This document shows, one piece after another, positions 1 through 8,937 of a stretch of DNA of 64,000 bases. The DNA comes from Streptomyces venezuelae (GTDB taxonomy: Bacteria; Actinomycetota; Actinomycetes; Streptomycetales; Streptomycetaceae). Both the position numbers and the translations under genes were made by a program. Where the stretch lies: NCBI RefSeq assembly GCF_008642295.1, contig NZ_CP029190.1, positions 7,461,323 through 7,525,322 of the forward strand. The letters are read 5' to 3'. Below the pieces are notes generated by a model. It did not search any database, was not told where the DNA came from, and saw only the letters and a list, made by a program, of their open reading frames with translations. Every line of letters starts with the position of its first letter. Within the stretch, counting starts at the first letter, position 1.

Positions 1-143
1 CCGGAGTCAACCGCCAGGCCATCGCCGACCTGCTGGCCGGACGATCCTGGCCCGACGTGGCCACCGTCGCCCGCCTGGCCCACTTCACCAACACCACCCT
101 GTGGCCGGACAGCATCGATATCGAACGGAACAGAACACATTGA
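1..143 (+). CDS. C-terminal end of a helix-turn-helix type protein (partial)
   Basis: An open frame enters from the left edge (first complete codon at base 3) and stops with TGA at 141-143, giving 46 residues. The segment NRQAIADLLAGRSWPDVATV resembles the end of an XRE-like helix-turn-helix. No start is visible, so this is the tail of a gene lying mainly outside the window. The assignment as a DNA-binding protein is inferred from this short stretch only. Confidence 0.4.
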   Translation, partial: GVNRQAIADLLAGRSWPDVATVARLAHFTNTTLWPDSIDIERNRTH

Positions 144-339
144 GCCTCGATCCGCGCCCGAAAACGCCAAACAGCGAACGGGCATGACGAACTTCATGGC
201 TCCGGACGCCGAGCGGAGAGAGCCTCTACTACGCTCGGACATGCGGAAGCCACCCTTGCCTGGGCGGTCACGCAACCCGGCACCGCTGAGCTGAACCCTC
301 GGCGGTGCCACCCTCAATGCCGCGCGCTCGCGGCGTCGC

Positions 340-900
340 TCAGACCATGGCCGCCCCTTCGCCCGCGTTGCATTCAGCGGCCGGAGCGATCGCGAACCAG
401 GCTGTAGGGTCCTCGACCAGCCTGCCCTCCCGCACCAGAGCTTTCAGACGAGACCTGGTCGTCTCCACTCGTCGTCCCTCCGACGTGTCAGAGACGTCCT
501 CACCGATCGCCGCAGCGATGTCCTTCACATACATCGCTCGCCCAGCCCCAGCCAGCAGCACCAGCGCACGCTCACGTGTGACCTCCCGCTCCAACGGGCC
601 GGCGGCCTTGGACTCACTGGCGGAGGTTCCGTCAGCCCGGGGAGGAGGGACATGGGGGGCATCGTCTGGATCAGGTCCGCTGTCGTCTTCAGCGTCCGGT
701 TGGTCTGCTTCCGAGTCATGTACGACGTACTCCGAGCCTCCCAGGGAGACGATCGTCTTCCGCGTGATCACCAGATCCGCCAGACGCCCCTCGGCAGCCG
801 CAATCCTTCCGTGCAGAGCATCCAACTCCCCGCTCAGGGCGGACAACTCGCTGCGAACGGCTGCCTCTTCCAGATCCAAACGTTGGAACAGTGACGCCAT
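340..900 (-). CDS. Coiled-coil protein with C-terminal winged-helix-like domain
   Basis: 186 residues. Residues 1-50 (from MASLFQRLDLEEAAVRSELS) form a heptad-rich helix that should be a coiled coil. A polar, proline-rich linker covers about 60-105. The C-terminal part, about 108-175, contains ERALVLLAGAGRAMYVKDIA and looks like a winged-helix domain. No catalytic motif is visible. A role in DNA binding or as an accessory to a neighbouring mobile element is inference. The long plus-strand frame over the same bases is low in complexity and is treated as a shadow. The gene ends 65 bases before the left end of the IS5-type element. Confidence 0.6.
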   Translation of the reverse strand: MASLFQRLDLEEAAVRSELSALSGELDALHGRIAAAEGRLADLVITRKTIVSLGGSEYVVHDSEADQPDAEDDSGPDPDDAPHVPPPRADGTSASESKAAGPLEREVTRERALVLLAGAGRAMYVKDIAAAIGEDVSDTSEGRRVETTRSRLKALVREGRLVEDPTAWFAIAPAAECNAGEGAAMV

Positions 901-965
901 TCAGCCCGCCCTTACCTTGCCGACTCCGCGACCCCGACCACACTCGAAGCCCCAGCCAAACCTAG

Positions 966-984
966 GAGCTGTCCGGTCGATCAT
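966..984 (+). repeat. Left terminal inverted repeat of the cargo-bearing IS5 element
   Basis: This 19-base repeat pairs with 2483-2501 with a single mismatch at position 12. The CTAG directly outside it is repeated outside the right end. It lies 53 bases before the transposase start. Confidence 0.8.
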
Positions 985-1018
985 GTGACTGTCGCCTGGT
1001 CGGATCGTTGTCCCGTGT

Positions 1019-1962
1019 ATGGGGCGGGGTGGACGCGGTGATCTGTCGGACGCAGAGTGGGAACGGTTGCGGCCGTTCCTGCCCGTCAGCAATGGTCGGT
1101 GCGGGCGGTGGCGCGACCACCGGCAGGTGATCGACGGGATCTTGCACCGGGTGCGGACCGGGGTGCACTGGCGTGATCTGCCGGAACGGTTCGGGCTGTG
1201 GAAGACGGTCTACGAGCGCCATCGGCTCTGGTCTGCGGACGGTACCTGGGAGCGGCTGCTGCAGCAGGTCCAGGCCGCGGCCGATGCGGTGGGCGAGATC
1301 GACTGGGACGTCTCGGTGGATTCCACGATCGTGCGCGCGCACCAGCACGCGGCAGGCGCCCGCACCGAGCCGCCCCCGGCCCTTGCCGCCCCAAAGGGGG
1401 GCGAGTCGCTGGAACACCAGGACGAAACTCCGTGGCAGGGCCTCGTCGGCCTGCTGGCGGAGGTGGTGCGGGAGGCGAGGGCCTGGGGCGTTCGCGCGGC
1501 GGCTTCACAAGCAAGATCCACCTGAGCGCGGACGGCCGCTGCCGCCCGTTGTCCCTGATCGTCACACCGGGGCAATGGGCCGACTGCACCCAGTTCGCGC
1601 CGGTGCTGGAGAAGATCCGGGTCCCCCGGCTCGGGGCGGGCCGGCCCCGCAAGAAGCCGGACAGCGTCGCAGCAGACAAGGGCTACAGCAACGGTGCCTG
1701 CCGTCAATACCTGCGGCGGCGCGGCATCAGCCACACCATCCCGGAGAAGGCCGACAGCCAGGCCGCCCGCCTGCGCAAGGGATCACGAGGCGGACGGCCA
1801 CCGGGATTCGACGAGGAGCGGTACAAGAAGCGCAACACCGTCGAACGAGCCGTGAACAGGCTCAAGAACTTCCGCGCGGTGGCGACGAGGTATGACAAGC
1901 GCGGCTACGTGTTCCTCGGCACTGTCTCAGCTGCCGCTGTCATCGTATGGCTCCGCTCATGA
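1019..1962 (+). CDS. IS5-family DDE transposase in two overlapping frames
   Basis: The first frame (from the ATG at 1019) gives the N-terminal part LSDAEWERLRPFLPVSN... and the catalytic aspartate in DWDVSVDSTIVRAHQHAAGA. The second frame carries SRGGFTSKIHLSADGRC, the second aspartate in VAADKGYSNGACRQYLR and the terminal glutamate in NTVERAVNRLKNFRAV, and ends in VWLRS at 1962. Joining them needs a -1 shift at about 1480-1490. Frameshifting is usual for this IS group, but I see no clear slippery heptamer, so an inactivating mutation is possible. The stop codon overlaps the end of the convergent cargo gene. Confidence 0.8.
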
Positions 1963-2427
1963 CCGGCCACTCATGTTCAAGTTGAGTGCGGAAGCCCGGC
2001 CGACCGCGGCAAACAGAATGAGTGGCAGCTCCTTGTCGGCCTGGCCGATCGACAGCGCTAGCCAACGACCGCGGTCGGGAAGCGGCCACACCTGCATACT
2101 CACGGCCTGTTGGCTGAGGTAGTCGAGCGGCTCGGGCACCGACTCTCCCTCGTAGCCAGCACTGAGATACGGTCCGAGGTCCACGACGAACGCATTACCC
2201 CACCAAGTCGTCAGGCGTGCTGCCAGGTCGTCGAGGCAGGCCTGCAGCTCGGCTTCGGCCTCAACCCAGGCCTGCCCCTCGTCGTCATCCCAGAAGTCCC
2301 GACTGACCTGCAGCACGCGCACATGATGCTCTGGCCCGCCTTCCCCGGAGGCGTCGACATGCGCCACCTCCGGGAACGGCTGCACGGCCAACGCCTCAAT
2401 CGTCGAGAGGTACTTCTCGGTGGTCAT
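1957..2427 (-). CDS. Cargo gene of the IS5 element: conserved protein of unknown function
   Basis: 156 residues beginning MTTEKYLSTIEALAVQPFPE. The protein is acidic with no membrane segment or signal peptide, and is rich in Trp and aromatic residues around RLTTWWGNAFVVDLGPYLSA. I recognise no catalytic motif. Size and composition recall small immunity-type or plasmid proteins, but no function can be assigned. It runs opposite to the transposase and their stop codons overlap. It sits entirely inside the outer terminal repeats, so it should move with the element. Its last residues (NMSGRS) are coded by the broken internal copy of the IS end, so the C terminus may have been altered on capture. 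Confidence 0.65.
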   Translation of the reverse strand: MTTEKYLSTIEALAVQPFPEVAHVDASGEGGPEHHVRVLQVSRDFWDDDEGQAWVEAEAELQACLDDLAARLTTWWGNAFVVDLGPYLSAGYEGESVPEPLDYLSQQAVSMQVWPLPDRGRWLALSIGQADKELPLILFAAVGRASALNLNMSGRS

Positions 2428-2482
2428 GGGCGCAGGTTATGGCACCACGCAGACAAGTACCGCCGATCATGCGCACCGACCA

Positions 2483-2501
2483 ATGATCGGCCGGACAGCT
2501 C
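2483..2501 (-). repeat. Right (outer) terminal inverted repeat of the cargo-bearing IS5 element
   Basis: Read from the outside inward it is GAGCTGTCCGGCCGATCAT, 18 of 19 matching the left end. CTAG follows immediately at 2502-2505. The cargo gene starts 56 bases inside it. Confidence 0.8.
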
Positions 2502-2682
2502 CTAGGACGTACTGCAACAAGATCGCAGAGGCTGACCGCAGCTGCCTCCAACTGACTGCCTGGGCTCGCCAGGTATCCATGCGCGTCCCACAGGAGACGT
2601 CTTCCGTCCGCTCCAGACTGCACGGCTTCTGTCAGTGGTCTCTGTCAGGATGCCCCGGTCAGCACCACAATCCGGAGAGATC

Positions 2683-3108
2683 ATGGGAACTTGGGACGCC
2701 GGCCCCTTCGACAATGACACCGCAGCCGACTTCTGCGACGCCCTCGACGACGCTCCCGCAGGGGACCGGGAGGGCCTCATCCGTGACACCCTCATCCGGG
2801 CGCTCGACGTGGCCGACGACCTGGACGCATCCATATCCGAGGAAGCCATCGCAGCGGCTGCTCTGATCGCGGCGCAATGCCCTGGCGGCGTTCCGGCAGG
2901 GCCCCCCTACGGGCCGAAGTGCACGATGCCCGACCTCACAAGCTTGCGTTCCCTGGCCGTCCAGGTACTCGACCGGGTCATGTCTGAGTCGTCCGAGCTG
3001 CTGGAACTCTGGGACGGGACACACGGCTCCCCTTGGCGAGCGAACATCCACCGGCTGCAGAACGTGCTCCTGCCGCAGCCGCCCGGAGAACAACTCCGCC
3101 TGATCTGA
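2683..3108 (+). CDS. DUF4259 family protein
   Basis: 141 residues. The N terminus MGTWDAGPFDNDTAADFCDA is the characteristic opening of DUF4259 proteins, small soluble proteins of unknown role common in actinobacteria. I chose the ATG at 2683 because of this conserved opening and the GGAGAG ribosome site at 2673-2678. The frame is open upstream to 2635 but that part looks unlike the family. It contains a mostly helical domain with no catalytic motif. The next gene follows after 43 bases in the same direction, so the two may be co-transcribed. Confidence 0.8.
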   Translation: MGTWDAGPFDNDTAADFCDALDDAPAGDREGLIRDTLIRALDVADDLDASISEEAIAAAALIAAQCPGGVPAGPPYGPKCTMPDLTSLRSLAVQVLDRVMSESSELLELWDGTHGSPWRANIHRLQNVLLPQPPGEQLRLI

Positions 3109-3151
3109 CCACACCCGCAACCACTGCCCGATCTCTATCCGGAAGGCCGCC

Positions 3152-3556
3152 ATGAGCTGGGACGTGCTCCTCCTCCGCCTGCCCGACAACGTGACATCAG
3201 TGCATGAGCTCCCAGGCGACCACACCACGCCCCCGCTCGGCAGTCTTCATCACGTGCTTGCGGCCGTTGCCCAGGTAGTCCCGGACGCCGATCTCTCGGA
3301 CCCGACCTGGGGAGAGATCCCCGGACCCACCTGGTCCATGGAACTCAACATCGGCGACGAGGACCCAGTGGACTCGATCATGTTGCACATCCGGGGCTCC
3401 GGCGACGACGCGCTCACGCCCGTCTTCCGGCTTGCCGAAGCTCTCGGCTGCAAGGTCCTCGACTGCGCCGAAGGCGACTTGATTACTGCCGGGCAGACAT
3501 CAGGCTGGCGCGCCTTCCAGCAGTTCCGCGACCGTGTGCTTCGGTCCCGTCACTGA
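3152..3556 (+). CDS. Conserved small protein of unknown function (MSWDVLLLRLP type)
   Basis: 134 residues starting MSWDVLLLRLPDNVTSVHEL, preceded by GGAAGG. The sequence alternates hydrophobic strands with acidic loops (MELNIGDEDPVDSIMLHIRG), suggesting an alpha/beta immunity-like or SMI1-sized fold. Similar short proteins with this opening are common in Streptomyces, but their function is unknown to me. There is no signal peptide. It lies just downstream of the DUF4259 gene and convergent to the DUF4265 gene. Confidence 0.65.
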   Translation: MSWDVLLLRLPDNVTSVHELPGDHTTPPLGSLHHVLAAVAQVVPDADLSDPTWGEIPGPTWSMELNIGDEDPVDSIMLHIRGSGDDALTPVFRLAEALGCKVLDCAEGDLITAGQTSGWRAFQQFRDRVLRSRH

Positions 3557-3588
3557 CGGCTGGGTGCGCGAGGGCATACAGCCGCCCA

Positions 3589-4092
3589 TCAGGTCTGAGT
3601 AGCGGCTTGCCAGGCGGCGGTGACACACCCCTCCTCCCAGTGCCACCACCCCATTGCCTCACCGTGTTCCAAGAGCTTGCGGATCCGCGGGAGGTCCGCC
3701 TCCGGCGGGACATCCAGGGCCACCATCCGGTACGGCTCGATCCCCTCGCCCGTCGTACCGAGGCGGTGGAAGACCTCCAGCACCCTCTGCCGGGCCGCCG
3801 CTGAGCCGTCGTCCTTCAACACGATCAGCCGGATCGTGCAGTTCTGAGACGGACGGACCGTCTCCCCGGCCCAACGGACGCCCTCGCCATCCAGCTCCAC
3901 CTTGATGACGTCCCCACTGGCGACTCCACGTACAAACCAGGGCGTGTTGTCCAACCGCACCATGCCGTCGCCGAGGTGCACCGCCCACAGACTCTCGACG
4001 CTCGCCGGCGGCCAGCCGTCCTCGTCTATGTCCATCCGGAAGTGGACCTTTACGTGGTCGTCACTGATATTCGTCACCGCGCCATCATCCAC
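3589..4092 (-). CDS. DUF4265 domain protein
   Basis: 167 residues. The opening KVHFRMDIDEDGWPPASVES and the ENLWA-like VESLWAVHLGDGMVRLDNTP match DUF4265, a soluble beta-rich domain of unknown function often encoded alone near transposons and toxin-immunity genes in actinobacteria. A second conserved block (TIRLIVLKDDGSAAARQRVL) lies in the middle. The start at 4092 leaves a 97-base divergent gap to the protein kinase gene. A role in the cell is not known. Confidence 0.75.
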   Translation of the reverse strand: MDDGAVTNISDDHVKVHFRMDIDEDGWPPASVESLWAVHLGDGMVRLDNTPWFVRGVASGDVIKVELDGEGVRWAGETVRPSQNCTIRLIVLKDDGSAAARQRVLEVFHRLGTTGEGIEPYRMVALDVPPEADLPRIRKLLEHGEAMGWWHWEEGCVTAAWQAATQT

Positions 4093-4189
4093 GCCGTATC
4101 CGAGACTGGGGGGAGAGGTGCCGCACCATTCAACGGCACCGCATAGGATCCACGGTCAGCGACGTTTGGCCCGAGAGGTAACCCACGTG

Positions 4190-5785
4190 ATGGCCCGAGT
4201 CCTTCCCACGGCTCCCGGAGACCCGGCTCGTGTCGGACCTTACCGAGTAGTGGGCCGCCTGGGTGCCGGGGGTATGGGGACGGTGCACGCCGCTCTGGAC
4301 AACCGCGGCAATCGTCTTGCGGTGAAGGTCGTCTACCCTGCCCAAGCTGCTGACGAGGAGTTCCGCGCCCGTTTCCGGCGTGAGGTAGCCCTGACGAGCA
4401 GGGTGAACGGGCCGTGTCTTGTGCCGGTGGTGGCAGCGGACTGTGATGTCGAGCGCCCATGGCTCGCAACACCCTACGTACCAGGACCCACCCTCCAGCA
4501 GTACATCGCTGTGTCGGGCCCACTTCGGGGGGCGATGCTGCATGCCTTGGCAGCTGGCACCGCAGCTGCCTTGGCGTCGGTCCATGAGGCCGGCGTGATC
4601 CACCGAGACATCAAGCCGGGCAACGTGATCCTCTCGCCCGAGGGCCCGCGCCTGCTTGACTTCGGCATCGCACATGCCCTGGATGGGACTGCGGTCACCC
4701 GTACCGGAGTGCTGACTGGGACGCCTGGCTGGATCAGCCCTGAGCAGTACCGCACAGGTGCTGTGGCGCCAGAGTCAGATGTTTTCGCCTGGGGCGCACT
4801 CATTGCCTACGCCGGAACAGGGCGCCATCCGTTCGGCGCAGGGGCACCAGACACAGTCGCCTTCCGCGTAATGTCTCAAGAACCTGATCTCGCTGGTCTA
4901 CCCGAGGAATTGCGCCGTATCGCGGCAAGTGCATTGTCAAAGGAACCAGGCGATCGGCCCACCGCACGCATCCTGAGCGAGGAGTGCATACAGCTCCTCG
5001 AGCATCAGGACACCCATGTCTTGCCGAAGCAATCGTCAATTCCCCCCGTCATTGACACGCTGGTAGCCAGTTACTGGAACGCGCCACCTGCACAGGCGGA
5101 TGCCTGGCCGATCGCCCGGAACGATGGGCGGGCCCGCAGATACAGCTTCATCGCAGCTGCAGCACTCACCGGCCTGAGCATCGGAGCCGCCGCGATGTAC
5201 GCTGCCACGTTTCATGCAGGGCAGGAATCGCCGCCTGCCGGAGCAGTAAACATCGCACCCACAGCATCCGCACCGACTCCGGCTGCTGCCCCTCTCCGCC
5301 CGACGAGTACCACCCCTTCAGCCACCATGGCCAGCACACCAGCTGCAGCCGAGACATCATCGGAGCCGCAGCCGGCCTACAGCCGCAGTGACAACGCCCA
5401 GCCCACCGTCGAGGAGTGGTCGGCCGCCCGCGATGCCATGACAGCCTCCGAACGGCAAATCGCCGCTGGCATCAACAAGGAGGTAGGTCCATTCCTCCGC
5501 GATGAATGGGGACTGTCCGACGGCGTGCAGGTGACGTTCAACCCCGAGGCGCAGACCATGTTCATCACCGCCGGCCCATCGGTAAAGGTCTGGGAGAACG
5601 GCGGCGACTACACCGACCTGCGACGCAGCATCATGTTCAGCGGCTGCTCCTACGGCAACGACAAGCTACGCACCGACATCAACTGGCCCTACGGGCGCGT
5701 GGCCGTCGTCTACCGGGAGTCGATGGCGAAGCCCGTAATCGCTGACTACCGGGAGGTCACCAACGGCATGCGATGCCGCGTCTGA
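4190..5785 (+). CDS. Membrane-anchored serine/threonine protein kinase (PknB type)
   Basis: 531 residues from the ATG at 4190, with GAGAGG upstream; a GTG three bases earlier is equally possible. The glycine loop is at about 24-30 (GAGGMGTV follows GRL), the ATP-binding lysine is K46 (LAVKVVY), HRDIKPGN begins at residue 138 and DFG is at 157-159, so the kinase core is intact. A threonine-rich linker follows, then one membrane helix at about 319-341 (FIAAAALTGLSIGAAAMYAA). An extracytoplasmic tail of about 190 residues with two cysteines (SGCSYGN, MRCRV) follows. No PASTA repeats are present, so it is not the cell-wall-sensing PknB itself. The ligand of the outer domain is unknown. Confidence 0.9.
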   Translation: MARVLPTAPGDPARVGPYRVVGRLGAGGMGTVHAALDNRGNRLAVKVVYPAQAADEEFRARFRREVALTSRVNGPCLVPVVAADCDVERPWLATPYVPGPTLQQYIAVSGPLRGAMLHALAAGTAAALASVHEAGVIHRDIKPGNVILSPEGPRLLDFGIAHALDGTAVTRTGVLTGTPGWISPEQYRTGAVAPESDVFAWGALIAYAGTGRHPFGAGAPDTVAFRVMSQEPDLAGLPEELRRIAASALSKEPGDRPTARILSEECIQLLEHQDTHVLPKQSSIPPVIDTLVASYWNAPPAQADAWPIARNDGRARRYSFIAAAALTGLSIGAAAMYAATFHAGQESPPAGAVNIAPTASAPTPAAAPLRPTSTTPSATMASTPAAAETSSEPQPAYSRSDNAQPTVEEWSAARDAMTASERQIAAGINKEVGPFLRDEWGLSDGVQVTFNPEAQTMFITAGPSVKVWENGGDYTDLRRSIMFSGCSYGNDKLRTDINWPYGRVAVVYRESMAKPVIADYREVTNGMRCRV

Positions 5786-5803
5786 ACCATCGAAAAGGGC
5801 TCC

Positions 5804-6124
5804 TTGTCCGGTGTAGATAAGGGTGGGGGACGCTCGCCTTGGGGTTGGGAAACGATCAGGCAGGACGTTTGTTTCGTCCGCATCGCCGATGGCGTCGAGG
5901 GCCTCCTGCGCAACTCCGAGTTCCGAGACGAGCCCAGCGATCAACCCAGCCAGGTGGTCAGGGAGGGCGACGAGATCACCGTACGGATCGTCGAAGTCGA
6001 CCTCGGACGCCATCGAGTCGCTCTGTCTGACAAAGAATCTGCCGCAGGATGGGAAACGATCTCCCTGGAAACGGGAAGCGATCTCCAGGTGCCCTGTACA
6101 GCAACAGCTCAGCGGTACTCGTGA
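5804..6124 (+). pseudogene. Fragment containing an S1 RNA-binding domain
   Basis: The frame from the TTG at 5804 encodes FVRIADGVEGLLRNSEFRDE...GDEITVRIVEVDLGRHRVAL, a recognisable single S1 (OB-fold) domain as in ribosomal protein S1. The flanks do not look like a complete S1-domain protein, the start codon is weak, and the C terminus runs into unrelated sequence. It is probably a displaced remnant in a 1.1-kb stretch of gene debris between the kinase and the ABC-3C system. Confidence 0.45.
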
Positions 6125-6164
6125 ACACCCCAACAGGGAAGCCCTCACCGCGGCCGTCAGGCCC

Positions 6165-6380
6165 CTTCCACCTCGCCGCGTTCCCGGGTCCAGGAGCGCA
6201 CGGTGTGCTCGCCCTGGGGCCCGTCCTCGACCAGCACTGGTGGAGATGCAGTATGTCGGGGCTGCGGTAGCGGCCGATGAACCCCCGGAACTTCCGCTCG
6301 GCGGTCGCCTCGCTGTCCCAGGTGCCGGTGACGGCGGGGGAGGACGGCGGCCCGAAGCGCAGCCTGACGTGAAACGGCAC
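6165..6380 (-). pseudogene. Frameshifted remnant of a small conserved protein
   Basis: The minus strand starts well with MPFHVRLRFGPPSSPAVTGT and continues to RKFRGFIGRYRSPDILHLHQ. Sense is then resumed in another frame as VLVEDGPQGEHTVRSWTRER, ending in EVEGA and a stop near 6165. A single-base shift at about 6240-6250 would restore one protein of about 70 residues. I do not recognise its function. Confidence 0.4.
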
Positions 6381-6540
6381 ATCCGGATCATGAGCGGTGC
6401 GCCCACCTGCTGCAAGCCGCGCGAGACCGAGGACGGCCGCCGCCCGACTCCCTCACCACCCGCTGCGACACCGGCACGCCCTGTTATCGAAAAGATGTTC
6501 CGTCCCGGTGGGCGGGTTACTGTCCCTGCACGGGCCCGGA

Positions 6541-6760
6541 CGGACTCACCACCCGCCAGGCGGCCATCGTCGCCTCATCGAGCAGACCGTCGCCCGCAAG
6601 GGCTACCCGCCCTCGATGCGGGAGATCGGCGAAGGCGTCCACCTGCGCAGTACCTCCTCCGTCGCGCACCAGCTGATGGCTCTGGAGCGCGAGGCTTCCT
6701 CTACCGGGACCCGCACCGTCCCCGCGCCTACCGCGTCCGCAGCGACCAGCACGCCGACCT
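6541..6760 (+). pseudogene. lexA-like gene, N-terminal DNA-binding part (broken)
   Basis: The pieces [44 protein letters not shown] and [17 protein letters not shown] occur in order but in three frames. Together they spell the LexA winged-helix domain. At least two frameshifts separate them, so this cannot be translated as one protein. The matching C-terminal protease part lies in the same orientation at 11030-11160, on the far side of the ABC-3C operon. The gene therefore appears to have been split by acquisition of that island. Confidence 0.7.
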
Positions 6761-6775
6761 CCAAGAGTGGGCCGT

Positions 6776-6925
6776 CATGTTCGACGAGTTGGCTCAGGCG
6801 CGCCGCCCGATGGCACAGGGCATCGCCTGGTTCGACTGCCTCCTGGTCGAGGAGCGGGTCGCAGCCCTGCGGCTCCTGGTGCGGATCACGGTTGACGGTC
6901 TGCAGGCGGGCTCGGTGGGCTTTGC
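6776..6925 (+). pseudogene. N-terminal fragment resembling DUF5958
   Basis: [20 protein letters not shown] followed by [15 protein letters not shown] resembles the opening of DUF5958 proteins. It is fused directly to the end of the lexA fragment and is truncated at about 6925, where the ABC-3C ATPase gene ends on the other strand. It has no ribosome site of its own. Confidence 0.4.
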
Positions 6926-8937
6926 GGGTGGCTGGCTTCCTCTGACGTGGTTTCGTCGTCGATCAGGCCGTAGGGGGGCCGGTCCTCGCTGCGGCTGTAG
7001 CGCACCACGACGTAGTCCTCCGCCAGCGCAGGCGGGCTGTTGTCGACGATGAGCACCTGTGCTCCGGCTCCCTGTTCCGCCAGCCAGCTGGTGAGGTGGC
7101 GGTAGAAGTCGTCGATGGCGACGGCGTCTGCGATCACCGCGTCCCGGGTGGCGCCGTGACCGAGGTTTTTCTGGGGGCTGTCGATCATGAGGAAGCCGGG
7201 GTGGGCGGCCGAGGTCTCGACGGCCACCTCGAAGACGGCCAGTTGCCAGGCCAGGGTCAGGAGGGTTCGGGCGCCGGAGGACGCCTCGCGGTAGGAGTCG
7301 CCGCGCACGTACGGGGTCAGGTTCGTGTCGATCATCGGCTGGCTGAGCTTCGGGTATCGCCACTGTCGCAGCAGCTCGCTGTACCGGCCGCTGATGCGGC
7401 CGATGATCAGGTCACGGTCCTGCGCGGCATCCCCCAGCTGGTCGCGTTCCTCCCGCAGGCGGGCGATCTGCGTCTCGTGCCGTTCCACCAGCACGGCTCG
7501 CTTCTCCAGCCCGTTCTGAAGCTTGATCGCGTTCTCGGTGTGCTGAAGGTGACGAAGGACCTCCTCGCGCCGGCGCTGGAGGTCGTCACGAGCGGCGAGG
7601 AACGGTGCGACCCGGGGCGACGTCGCTTCATCGACCGCGGCGGCGGCCTGCTCCTCGGCGAGTGCCGCGTCTTCCGCCTGGAGTTTCAGAGCCGCGAGGG
7701 AGCTGTCGAGGTCTTCGATGTACTCGGTGATCTCCTTCAGGCGGGCCTTGGTGGCCCTGACCTCGGAGGCGACATCCAGCCGTCCCTGATCCGGCGAGCG
7801 CTCGGCATCGGCGGTGCCGAGCGTCAGGTGCCCGTCGTCATGGGGCAGCTCGTGGCTGCACAGGCTGCAGAAGCCGTTCTCCGTCGACGGGGGAGAGGAA
7901 AGCCGGTGCAGGCAGGCAGGACACGTCGTGACGCTCAGCGGATCGAACAGGCGTTCCGCCTCGGCCAGCATGTTGAGCTTGACGAGGTCGTCCGCGTACT
8001 GGGCCCGCAGCGGCATCATGCGGGCGAGTTGTGTCTCGCAGTCTCGTACGACGCCAGCGGCTCGCCGGGCGCGTTGGGCGGCTTGCTGGTGCTCACGGCG
8101 CAAACGGCCCGCGAATGCTGTGCCGGCCTGCGTAGCCCCGTCCAAGGCCTGGAGCTGTTCGTTCAGCTCAAGCAGTTCACGCTCGTAGGCCTCGGTCGTA
8201 AGGGCATCGCCCACGGGAAGGTCTTGCTCTTCGACAAAAGTCCGAGCGGCGGCGAGTTCGGAGCGTGCCTGCGTGAGTCGGGTGCTCAACTCCCGGATGC
8301 GCTCCCCAAGCTCGACCGCACGGTCGTCGTGGACGCCGAAGACGACGTCGACGACCTGCTTCAGCTTGTGCTTCTTCATGAACTCGTTCTCGAAGAGGAA
8401 GTTCATGGAGGCGATGCGCTCGTTTGGCAGGAACGCCAGAGACATGAGGTCGCGGAAGCTCAGGGGATCGGTGCGGGACTCACGGCTCGACGGGGCCTCC
8501 CGTAGCTGGACGCCTTCGAGCTTGCAGTGCCCGAGTAGCAGCGCGGAGAGGCTCTCGGGCGCTCCCGCCGGCTCGATGGGCCTGCTCTCCGGCTTGGCCA
8601 GCGCCGGCTGGTCGAGAGTTCCCCGGCGCACGTAGGCGACCTTCGAGGGTTCCCCGACAGGCCGCTCGATCACGTGCGGTTCGCCGGACAGCTCTACTTC
8701 CAGTAGGCAGGAGCGGACCTTCCGCAACACCTCCGGATGCCGTGGGTGACGCTTCCCGCCGAGGCCGTAGGCGATGAACTCCAACACCGCGGTCTTGCCC
8801 GAACTGAAGGCCCCGGCCACCACCGAAAGCCCCCGCACCCGATGAGCGTGGGTGAAGTCGACGTCATAGGTCCGGCTGACGCCTGCCAAACGCAAGCGCC
8901 GGATCCGGATGCCAGGCAGAGGCTGCATGGTGATCAC
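6886..8937 (-). CDS. ABC-three-component system SMC-like ATPase (system 1)
   Basis: 683 residues from the GTG at 8937, overlapping the middle-component stop as GTGA; an ATG nine bases in is an alternative. Walker A is [11 protein letters not shown] at about 41-51. Long coiled-coil arms follow. Between them sits a zinc-hook-like pair, CPAC at about 338-341 and CSLC about 16 residues on. The ABC signature [12 protein letters not shown] lies near 549 and Walker B FLMIDSPQ near 582. This is the Rad50/SMC-like ATPase expected as the last gene of an ABC-3C operon, proposed to sense invader nucleoprotein and license the effector. The C terminus is a disordered tail. Confidence 0.85.
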   Translation of the reverse strand: MITMQPLPGIRIRRLRLAGVSRTYDVDFTHAHRVRGLSVVAGAFSSGKTAVLEFIAYGLGGKRHPRHPEVLRKVRSCLLEVELSGEPHVIERPVGEPSKVAYVRRGTLDQPALAKPESRPIEPAGAPESLSALLLGHCKLEGVQLREAPSSRESRTDPLSFRDLMSLAFLPNERIASMNFLFENEFMKKHKLKQVVDVVFGVHDDRAVELGERIRELSTRLTQARSELAAARTFVEEQDLPVGDALTTEAYERELLELNEQLQALDGATQAGTAFAGRLRREHQQAAQRARRAAGVVRDCETQLARMMPLRAQYADDLVKLNMLAEAERLFDPLSVTTCPACLHRLSSPPSTENGFCSLCSHELPHDDGHLTLGTADAERSPDQGRLDVASEVRATKARLKEITEYIEDLDSSLAALKLQAEDAALAEEQAAAAVDEATSPRVAPFLAARDDLQRRREEVLRHLQHTENAIKLQNGLEKRAVLVERHETQIARLREERDQLGDAAQDRDLIIGRISGRYSELLRQWRYPKLSQPMIDTNLTPYVRGDSYREASSGARTLLTLAWQLAVFEVAVETSAAHPGFLMIDSPQKNLGHGATRDAVIADAVAIDDFYRHLTSWLAEQGAGAQVLIVDNSPPALAEDYVVVRYSRSEDRPPYGLIDDETTSEEASHPQSPPSPPADRQP

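Larger units (their letters stand above)
962..2505 (+). mobile_element. IS5-family element carrying a cargo gene, with inverted repeats and CTAG target duplication
   Basis: The ends are GAGCTGTCCGGTCGATCAT (966-984) and, inverted, ATGATCGGCCGGACAGCTC (2483-2501), matching at 18 of 19 positions. CTAG lies directly outside both ends (962-965 and 2502-2505), as expected of the 4-bp duplication made by IS5-type elements. Inside are a two-frame transposase on the plus strand and a second gene on the minus strand. Just after the transposase stop, the sequence ATGACCGGCC repeats the inner part of the right repeat and then breaks off. The cargo segment therefore seems to have entered the original right end, with a complete copy of that end now lying outside it. 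Confidence 0.8.

Noticed and set aside
305..988. Plus-strand frame of 227 codons
   Set aside because: It is the complement of the better-supported coiled-coil gene at 340-900 and reads as Ser/Arg/Pro-rich with no family.
7096..8505. Plus-strand frame of 469 codons
   Set aside because: It lies wholly inside the ABC-3C ATPase gene on the other strand, whose Walker, signature and zinc motifs are clear.
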